Assembly (NCBI GenBank): GCA_001695595.3
Contig: MBPM02000038.1
Span: 124,001-188,000, forward strand
Reading direction: 5' to 3'
Source: Plasmopara viticola
Taxonomy: Eukaryota; Oomycota; Peronosporomycetes; Peronosporales; Peronosporaceae
Length of the DNA stretch: 64,000 bases
Below, one piece after another: positions 56,347-64,000 of this stretch; position 1 is the first letter of the stretch; every line of letters starts with the position of its first letter. The translations under genes were made by a program, and so were the position numbers. The notes under the pieces are model-generated. The model saw only the letters and a list, made by a program, of their open reading frames with translations, was not told where the DNA came from and ran no database searches.

Positions 56347-59300
56347 ATGAAAACTATTAATGAGTACGTCTCTTTATTTCAGGACTTGATGTCCCAATTT
56401 AAATTGGAAATCAGTGAATTGGAAAAGCAAATCTTTTTTCAGAATGGATAACGGAAAGAAACAGCAAAGATGATCGAGGAAGAGAGTACGAATATTTCCA
56501 GGAGTATTACACGGGCAGAACAAATCGTATATCGACCAAGTCGTTCAAGACGGTGCTTGTAGAATCGAAGTATCGTGCGAACATGTCACGACCTCAAATA
56601 CAAACGTGTTTCAGAAAGAGGAAGGACAAGAGCGACAAAATCAAGTCGACAACGTGTAACAATTGTGGCGTTGGCCACATACCACCGCAATCTACCGCTC
56701 CTAAATGTAAGGAAGCGAATCGTTAGATTAGAAATGCAATATATGCTATCCTGCAGAAGCGCAAGGTTACAAGGACGTTGGTCAAGACCTCCGTCACCGT
56801 CTTCATAGACAATGGATGTAGTCTTAACGGCGTAGCCGAAGACTTGGTAAAGTGATTTGGCTTAAAGGAACCAAGGTAAGATGATGTAAGTCGACTTTGG
56901 TTCCGATTATGTTGTTTACCGCCCTCGACGAACGGTGCACATGAACTTGCACGTACCTGGTGTTTCTTTAACGTCGTGAACGTTCCAAGTCATGCCTTTT
57001 TTTTAAAATAAGGACGTCATCATCGGCATGATATAGCTTTGTGAGCAAAATCCAGGTATCAATTAGACTACAAAACTTGTACTCTCGCATCAACACGGAG
57101 CACCACGCGGATTTTTGACTAAAACCTCATAAACAACGTCCGTCCACATGGACTGTTGGACAACTTAAGGCTCGAATTAATCAATGCCGCGATCGTTTTG
57201 ATTACAATCGGAAACAAGACCACCATAGGCGTCAATTACTGTAGCCACAAGTGCATTCGGTATTACCATGTCGCAGCTAATTTCGTCTCACCAGCTTTTG
57301 CTTATGTTGCGTCAAGACAAAGACAGCTTCAACGTCTTTGCCGTCAGCTTCCATGATTCTGAAAAGGCTGAGCGCTTCAAAAATCAAGGATGGAAATTGC
57401 CTAAGAATAATCCGGTGTGTGAGACGCTATGCAAGTATGCAAACACAGCATTTCGCACGGGACTTCCAAGCGAAACATCTCCAGTACGAGAAGGAATTGA
57501 GCACGAAATTGTGCTTGCGCCAGGTGCCAAGCCGATATTCGTCAAAGAATGGTGACAGATTCATGAACAGCGCAGGACAATCCAAGAATGGACCAAAGAG
57601 ATGGTTCAAGCAGGCATTATTCGAGCAAATACGTCTGCCTTTTTGGCATCAACATTTTGTGTCAAGAAGCCTGAACAATGGTGCATTGTGCACACTTATC
57701 GTCAGCTAAACCTAATGACGATCTTGCGAGCGATATTAATACCGAGAAAGGAAGACACCTTTTACACCATGTCCGGAGGTCATTGCTTTCGTGCATAGAC
57801 CTAATTTGGGGTTTATTTTAGACTGAATTGCGCGAATAGGATATCCCATTTACCGTTTTTTTACCCTAGTTGGTCTATATGAGTATCTAGTCACTCTAAT
57901 GGGATTAAGCAGAAGCCAGGGTGCGTTCGCTCGGCTTTTGCAGAAAGTATTTTGAGACTTTAGATATGTGATGAGTAATTACTTTGATGACATCTACTTG
58001 TTCACACAAAGTTTAGATATCGCAGACCATTATGGCGTGTCCTCAAACGATGTGAAGAACAACAACGTTACCGATTTGTCAATTCTGCGCAGATGATATC
58101 CCATGTCCAGGGAACCTTGTCGGATAAGAAGGCGTCCGAACGGGCACCGACAAGGTGAAGATCATCACAGAATGGCGTGTGCCCAAGACAGAGAAGCAAA
58201 TGGGGCGCTTCTTAGACACTACAGTCTATGTCTCAAGGCTCTGCGAGGACTTTGCGCAATGTGCTTAACCACTCCGCGAAAGTATCAAGAAAAATTGTCC
58301 TTGAGGAGCTATAGATCTTTCGGACGATCAGCTACGCTGCTTCACCGAATTCACGTCGCTTAACGCTTCCACCTTTTTAAGTCTCCGAGCTTTTTAAAAC
58401 CAATCGTTACACGAATTTACGTCTCAAGTTTTGCAATCCGGGAGTCTTGTTCCAAATGAAAGGAGAGCAAGAGGAAGAGTGTCTAATTTCTTTCACTGGT
58501 TGGAAGCTGAAGCCAGCCGAGTCAAATCTTCCTGTTCGTGAGCAAGAGCTACTTGCAATTATGTATGCGCTATAAGTATGGCGTGTGTGTCTTCTCGATC
58601 ACGGTCGTAAGAGATTACAAAAGTATTGAGTTGATTCTGGCGCAGAAGACTACAATTTGCAGAGCAGCTCGATATTGCAAGAAATTTAAAGAATTACAGT
58701 CTTTGTTCAGGTGAATTCCCGAAGAAACAAACACCGTGGCTGATGCACTGTCACGCAATCCGGAAATAGAGAGTACAGCTTTCCAAGTTAGCTTGCATGA
58801 GCGACTGCAAAAGGCTAAAAACCTTGAGATCGTGGCGACAATCAGAGCGGACAAGATTACAGTTGCTCAATCTACAAAGACGACTTATGTGTGAAATAAA
58901 GTCCTACAGTACATCTTCAATAGCTGCCAAAAAGGAGATGATGTGCCAAATACTCGTCGCAGGATAGTATTTTGTATCACCAAACTGGCGAAGATGAGAC
59001 TCCACGACTGTATATTCCAGACGACGGAGATCTAAAAATTCGCACATCCGTGAGAACCATGATTTTGTATCGACAGATCATCCAGGATTTTACGAGACCT
59101 ATCTGGCCGTACGTCACAATTATTACTGGCCAGAAATGACGAAGTACATCCAGCGCTATGTCAACACTTGCGAATTGTATCAGCGAAACAAGGCTAGGTA
59201 GACCAACCCGCCAGGAACTTTAGTCATTGGATATTCCAAAAGGCAGATGGGTCGACATCTCAATGATTTTCATCGTTTCTTTACCGGAGACCAAATGTGT

Positions 59301-60350
59301 TTTCAATGCCGCCATGATGATTGTCGATTGCACAACAAAAAGAGCCGTGCTTATCGCTACGAAGACAACGGACGATCCTGCAGAAATTGCAAAGGTCTTC
59401 ATGAAGAAATATATGAAGAAACATGACATACCAAAGACATTTTTGCCCGACCGAGATACCAAGTTCACATCAAAGAGAATGCACTCAATTGTGTCTGCTG
59501 TGGAAGTGCCACAAATGGTAAGAGTTGACAATTTTATTGGAGATTACCTCCGAGGTGTCGTCAATTCAGCACAGAATGATTGGGATGACTTTCTGCATTT
59601 GGCTGAGATAGCCTATTATCGACGCGTACGTTTTACAATTGAGATATCACCGTTCAAAGCGGATCTAAGATATGGTTCTTATTTGCCGGATGATGTGGCA
59701 CCAGATATAGAATTTATAAGTTGAGGAAATTAACACAGGAATTTCTACTATGTCGAGAGAAGTTACTTAATGTCGCACAGGAACGGATGAGCGAAGCACA
59801 AGAGCGCATGAAGTATCTTAATGACAAGAATAGACTTGTCCAAGACTTCCAAGTTGGCTATCTAGTGCTTTTCGCAAAAATTTGGCAGTCCGTCACAAAG
59901 AGTTTGCTCAGTTGAAGAAACTCGCGCCAAGATATATATGTCCGTTCCCGATCGTGAAGAAAGCTACGCGCGACTGCTATGAGTCGGGAAATTGAAGCTG
60001 CACCCAGTGTTTTACACTTCACTGTTGAAACCGTTTCGCTAATACCCAAGCATGGGCAAGTTGAAAAAGGTCATGTTGGCCGATGGCTTCGAGGGACAGC
60101 TCGTTGAAGCTGGAATTGGACATCGTAAGTACAAGGGAAACATACAGTACAAAGTTTGTTGGCCTTGTGAAACCAAGAAGGAAGCAACTTGTAAGCTCGT
60201 GGAGAATCTTCCGTTGAAGACTGCGAGAAAGATTTAGTGTGGACTTAAGAAGCCACTACTTCTTTCTTACATCAAATCTGTTTTACTTGTTGTCCTCCTA
60301 CACAGTTCCATATATCCGACACATGATCGGAGCTTCGAACATGGAGGCGA
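56347..60350 (+). mobile_element. Ty3/gypsy retrotransposon relic with chromodomain
   Basis: The parts follow in normal order, broken by many stops and frame changes. Gag: TINEYVSLFQDLMSQF (about 56353). Zinc knuckle CNNCGVGHIPPQ (about 56660). Protease remnant FIDNGCSLNGVAEDL (about 56800; active-site triplet degraded to DNG). Reverse transcriptase: EHEIVLAPGAKPI (57500), IQEWTKEMVQAGIIR (57581), FCVKKPEQW (57656) and a FDD catalytic remnant (about 57985). RNase H near 58500. Integrase: WVDISMIFIVSLP (59250, first catalytic Asp replaced by Ile) and DRDTKFTS (59454). C-terminal chromodomain-like KGNIQYKVCW ... KLVENL (60136-60219). A purine-rich tract ends at 60350, and TGTAAG follows, so 60351 may begin a 3' LTR. 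No matching 5' LTR was found. Dead element. Confidence 0.85.
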
Positions 60351-62117
60351 TGTAAGAATTAAATAGCGGACACCATTAAAACATCGGCAGTCTCTCGAAA
60401 AGGAGCACTATTCCTACCGTAGCGAGACGGTCGTGCATATACTACGCAATGGATTACGAATCGCAACTTGTTTTTTATCAAACACTTAGCATTGAATATT
60501 GGAACTCAGCTGATAGTATCAGCTGAGTAATCAGCCCAATACATCATCGGTTAATTAAATCATAAAAACACTGTATTGCTTTGCTGCTTGTTCTTTCTTC
60601 ATCTTGAAATGCCTTTGATACCGGTGTGTATTCGCCCCTATAACCGGTAGTCATTCCCCATTTAGCCGGTTTAGTCTACAAACGTTCGGGCTCCTATATC
60701 TCACAATCTCGGAAATTATCCCAGTAGATGATAGATTTAATTTAAAATCGTGAGCGAGCTTAAAAGTAAGCCCTAAAAAGCACGCTTTTGCGAATGCTAT
60801 GTGTAAGAAAAAGCATTTACTAAATGGCCAAATTCGTCGTAAAGTATACTTGCAATACCGGTATTTCTGAGGGAGGTGTACGATGTGCCCGCCAAGTCGA
60901 AATAGAAATGCCCTCAACTGCTGCAATAGCAGAAAGCCTATCGTTGCCGTTGGTGCTTCAAAGCAGCAACCCGCTGGCGCTCATCCTCGTGTCGCAATCT
61001 TGGGCATGTCACAGATTGAGAGTGAAGCCTCCTCATCGCCTCGTGCCAGAAGAGCCGGTTGTGCAATAGTGCGCAGCGGCAACGTAGTGCCTTTCCCACG
61101 CAAATGTTGCAGTGACCACAATACACGCAGACGCTAGAGCGTTCGCATGTACTTTATGTTGGGCAACGGGCAACGGGCGACTGCTCGATCGACGCCGACC
61201 ACAGTCTTGCGCTAGCTTCGACATGGACGCACGCAAGCGTTCGTTGAGCGTCTTTGCTCGAGAATCAAGGTTGACAGGTTGCAGTGATATTCTGTCGCGT
61301 ATCCGATGCGACACAAGAGAATTTGCGGACCGACATAAACGATTTGTCATTGAACGTAGCCCACTAGTCGGTTTTGTTGACGAGCACGAATCTGTGCGAC
61401 TATCGCTTAGTAAAGCTTTATTAAGTAAAGGGTATGATTCTTATTACTCTTGTCATCTTCATGGCACAACGACCGAATCAAATCAGGCCGCTGAGCTACA
61501 AGCATATTCGTCGACGACGAAGGTAGAGTATATGGGCAAAAATTGCTGAAGACGCGCTGATCAAATTGCGCCACTCGGAACGCTGGAAGCGTGTTAGTTA
61601 AGTGAAGACTTTGTTGAGGAACACGAGTACGTCGACGTCGCGTAGTAAGCTTACTCCATACCATAAACGTGCCTCAATTGCATACTCTTCACTCGTGCGT
61701 AAAACTGACTATGCTCTTGATAGAGGGATATTGACACTTGACAATTAATAAATACGTCCCAGGTTAAAAATACAGATACTACTTTTCACAACCCATGTTC
61801 CCTTCAAATTTAGTATCACTGAATCTCTGCTGTCGTGATTGCGATCACAGTGGCATAAACAAGACAAAGAATACATCCTTGTCGCTAATCCAAGACGCAC
61901 GCTCCAAATCCTAAGTATCATGTCCCAATAACGTTATTGCATGGACAATTCTCTGATAGGAGTAAAAACTATAAAATTGTAACTTTCGATTAAGTAATAC
62001 CGCCGATTCAGAAAAGTTGCAGACAACCAGTACCGGTATCCTACCGCAGTCACATCACTTCGTCTCTTAACGCGCGAGTCCGTCCGACGCGCTCACTCTA
62101 CGCGTCTACACTGAAGC
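60351..62117. other. possible 3' LTR, then non-coding leader of the UBR gene
   Basis: From 60351 the sequence could be a 3' LTR of the gypsy element (starts TGTAAG; end not determinable). A perfect 12-bp-arm palindrome occurs at 60504-60528. Two overlapping open frames (60824-61137 and 61112-61549) were examined; neither is recognisable. The 150 bp before 62118 probably contain the promoter of the UBR-box gene; CGCTCACTCTAC near 62089 loosely resembles an oomycete Initiator. Confidence 0.35.
60504..60528. repeat. palindrome, 12-bp arms
   Basis: ACTCAGCTGATA at 60504-60515 is the exact reverse complement of 60517-60528, around one base. It lies inside the possible 3' LTR. Confidence 0.7.
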
Positions 62118-64000
62118 ATGTCGGCGGTACCTAGTATTGACAATCCAACGGCGCTTCGGCGTTTCTTGCAGACTCAAAGCATGGCCACTATTAGCTCTGA
62201 TCTAATGTCAACTATACTAGCACAAATGCGGCGATTTCCAGACAATTTCGAACTTAATTCAGTACCTCTCGAAAACCTCAGCGACGTGTTGGATGCCATT
62301 CTTCTGGCGCGCGCTGACAATGTACTGCTTCAAGATAGATGTCGCTCACCGCAGGATGGAGAGTTGCCTTGGATCACGAAAGAAGCGTTTTTCGCGCGCT
62401 ATCGACCTCAAAGCAGCACCCCCGTGCTCTGTGGGTACTTGTTCCAGCGCAATGATATTGTCTTCAATTGCAAAACGTGCCAATCCGATGAAACGTGTGT
62501 GCTGTGCCTCCAATGCTTTCAAAATGGCAATCACGACGGCCACGACGTGTATTTTCATCGGACCAGTCCAGGAGGCGTTTGTGATTGTGGAGACAGCGAA
62601 GCGTGGGCACCCGAGGGCTTTTGCAAGTACCATGGTCAGCAGAAGGAGGACCTGGCACCAGCTACAAGGACCGAGGCCACAGCTTCATTGCCTGAGGACC
62701 TTGTCCATGTAGCCACTGCATTGTTTCAAGCCATTGTGGACTTTTATGTCGAAATGGCCACTCAATCGATGCAAGTATTTGATGCCGACATTGTCGATGC
62801 AAAAGGACGAGAGAGACTACAAAAAGGACGTCAACAAATGCACCAAGAGGAACGCGCAGTGGAGGACGTGCAGCGGATGGAACGCCAATTTCATGTGCGG
62901 ATTTGCAACGACGATGTGCACTCGGACGAAGATTTGATCCGATCCTTGTCCCAAAAAGGCATTTCTCAAGCAGAAGACCTCGTGCGTGCGATTGATTCCA
63001 ATGGATCGGAACTCGTGGCTCGCAATTTGTTGTTGCGCGACGCGCTTACGCTCATGCAAGCCCTCAAAGGCGAGGGGTGGCACGTGGCTGTAGTACAGGA
63101 TCAATTCGTACATGATGAAGACGTATTGTTGCGTGTGACGCAGTGGATGAAAACGGTCTGCGCCATGTCCAAGCAGCTTCACGAGCTTTTTTGCCACCTG
63201 TTATTTGCCACAGAGAGGCAACCGAAAGAACCGATCCAAGTCATGTTTTTGTCGGACCCCTACTTTCGAAAAGATATTGTGCTCGAATTGTACGAGTTGT
63301 ACTTGAAATTACAAGGTGAGAAAGCTCCCAAAGTGCTTTTCTCCCTTGTTTTTCTAAAAGTGTACAATCGAATGATGTTGAAATATTTCTGTGGCGTCGG
63401 TACGCGAGAGGAATCGCTATTTCAATACGGCGTTCAAATCCTCACGACACCATCCATCGTGCATCAGTTGGCGAAAAAGGGATTGCTCGAAATGCTCCTC
63501 GATACGATCAATACAGCGCTCGAAATGGCACGCACTTACACTGTACCACTTCCGCCACCCCACACTGTCTATCGTACGTTGGACTGTGACCACCCGCTGC
63601 TAAAGTTTAAGCGATATCACTTTGTCATTGAAAATTTTGGGTATGTACTGGGCATCCCGGCCATGTCGAGTGCCTTGCTCTTGCGATCGGAAATACTCGA
63701 AAAGTGGCTTCGTGCCTTGGCAGACATTCAAGGACTCGACCCGCAAGTTCGAATACAAGACGGACGTGCTCATGTGACGTACGAAACGCACTCGTGGCTT
63801 ACAGCATTTACTTTTCACGCCAACGTGAGCAAAGTCCATGCTTTGATTGCCAAAGGGCTTCGGTATCATGAAGCTGTGGATACCGATACTTGCAATCACG
63901 AGCGCGAACGTATGGTGCTGAATATACTGGCAGGCTTCTGGGGTCAGATGAAGCGATCGGATATGGCCACAACTCAGCTACAACTCTATGCTTCACCGTG
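62118..64000 (+). CDS. UBR-box E3 ubiquitin ligase (N-recognin family), 5' part, runs off the window
   Basis: The frame from ATG 62118 is open for 627 codons to the window edge, so only the N-terminal part is seen; family members are often 1,500-2,500 residues. Residues 105-172 are a UBR box, the zinc-binding pocket that recognises N-degrons: CKTCQSDETCVLCLQCF, then HDGHDVYFHRTSPGGVCDCG and EAWAPEGFCKYH, with all Cys and His metal ligands present. Residues 1-100 and the part after 172 look alpha-helical, as in Ubr1-type ligases; an 'HDEDVLLRV' stretch follows near 333. Expected role: selection of proteins with destabilising N-termini for ubiquitination in cytoplasm or nucleus. The RING domain and any ClpS-like or autoinhibitory domain would lie beyond the window. 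No introns seen so far. Start choice: first ATG with an upstream leader; a second ATG at codon 22 is possible. Confidence 0.88.
   Translation, partial: MSAVPSIDNPTALRRFLQTQSMATISSDLMSTILAQMRRFPDNFELNSVPLENLSDVLDAILLARADNVLLQDRCRSPQDGELPWITKEAFFARYRPQSSTPVLCGYLFQRNDIVFNCKTCQSDETCVLCLQCFQNGNHDGHDVYFHRTSPGGVCDCGDSEAWAPEGFCKYHGQQKEDLAPATRTEATASLPEDLVHVATALFQAIVDFYVEMATQSMQVFDADIVDAKGRERLQKGRQQMHQEERAVEDVQRMERQFHVRICNDDVHSDEDLIRSLSQKGISQAEDLVRAIDSNGSELVARNLLLRDALTLMQALKGEGWHVAVVQDQFVHDEDVLLRVTQWMKTVCAMSKQLHELFCHLLFATERQPKEPIQVMFLSDPYFRKDIVLELYELYLKLQGEKAPKVLFSLVFLKVYNRMMLKYFCGVGTREESLFQYGVQILTTPSIVHQLAKKGLLEMLLDTINTALEMARTYTVPLPPPHTVYRTLDCDHPLLKFKRYHFVIENFGYVLGIPAMSSALLLRSEILEKWLRALADIQGLDPQVRIQDGRAHVTYETHSWLTAFTFHANVSKVHALIAKGLRYHEAVDTDTCNHERERMVLNILAGFWGQMKRSDMATTQLQLYASP

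Noticed and set aside
61112..61549. 145-codon frame ahead of the UBR gene
   Set aside because: No ATG before codon 38, no recognisable domain, and overlapping frames of similar length exist on both strands.
1..64000. CRISPR array, bacterial operon or rRNA genes
   Set aside because: No regularly spaced repeats, no ribosomal RNA sequence, and the genes are eukaryotic with spliceosomal introns.

Overview
The window looks like nuclear DNA of an oomycete, probably a Peronosporales species (Phytophthora or downy mildew type). This is inferred, not proven. The support is: eukaryote-only protein families (TAF2, PEX14, INPP4-type phosphatase, UBR-box ligase, BAG domain, cytochrome b561); long intronless genes plus short 56-75 nt GT-AG introns; tightly packed gene groups separated by long AT-rich stretches full of decayed Ty3/gypsy and LINE DNA.

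Layout. 1.3-5.4 kb: two head-to-tail cytochrome b561 genes with introns, then a convergent CocE/X-Pro-peptidase-type hydrolase whose nucleophile serine is replaced by glycine. 5.4-13.4 kb: no secure gene; a gypsy relic lies near 8.0-8.7 kb. 13.4-15.8 kb: a large minus-strand protein joining a ubiquitin-like domain to a Tudor-knot/chromo-barrel domain. 15.8-24 kb: non-coding, with a 279-bp LINE-derived element flanked by a 12-bp target duplication. 24.1-29.6 kb: convergent pair, an RGG-rich W2-domain (eIF4G/eIF5-like) protein and an inositol-polyphosphate 4-phosphatase. 32.4-33.5 kb: an unusual BAG domain plus alpha-crystallin (HSP20-like) fusion. 33.6-34.7 kb: an internally deleted LINE with a 12-bp target duplication, sitting directly after that gene's poly(A) signal. 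34.8-46.6 kb: gene desert with a second gypsy relic (43.1-44.0 kb). 46.6-54.1 kb: compact housekeeping block: coiled-coil protein of unknown role and PEX14 (divergent, 122 bp apart), TAF2, a second LINE derivative, and a macrodomain ADP-ribosyl hydrolase. 54.1-62.1 kb: repeats, including a perfect 28-bp-arm hairpin and a nearly full-length but badly broken chromodomain-bearing gypsy element. 62.1 kb to the end: the first 627 codons of a UBR-box N-recognin-type E3 ligase that runs off the window.

The genes do not form one pathway. They are ordinary cell functions (membrane redox, transcription initiation, translation, phosphoinositide turnover, peroxisome import, proteostasis, ADP-ribose removal, N-degron recognition). 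The most notable points are the BAG-ACD fusion, the serine-less hydrolase, the ubiquitin-like/Tudor-knot fusion, the two short LINE derivatives sharing both internal junctions, and the b561 tandem pair with different intron sets. I did not see a multi-gene system that looks undescribed.
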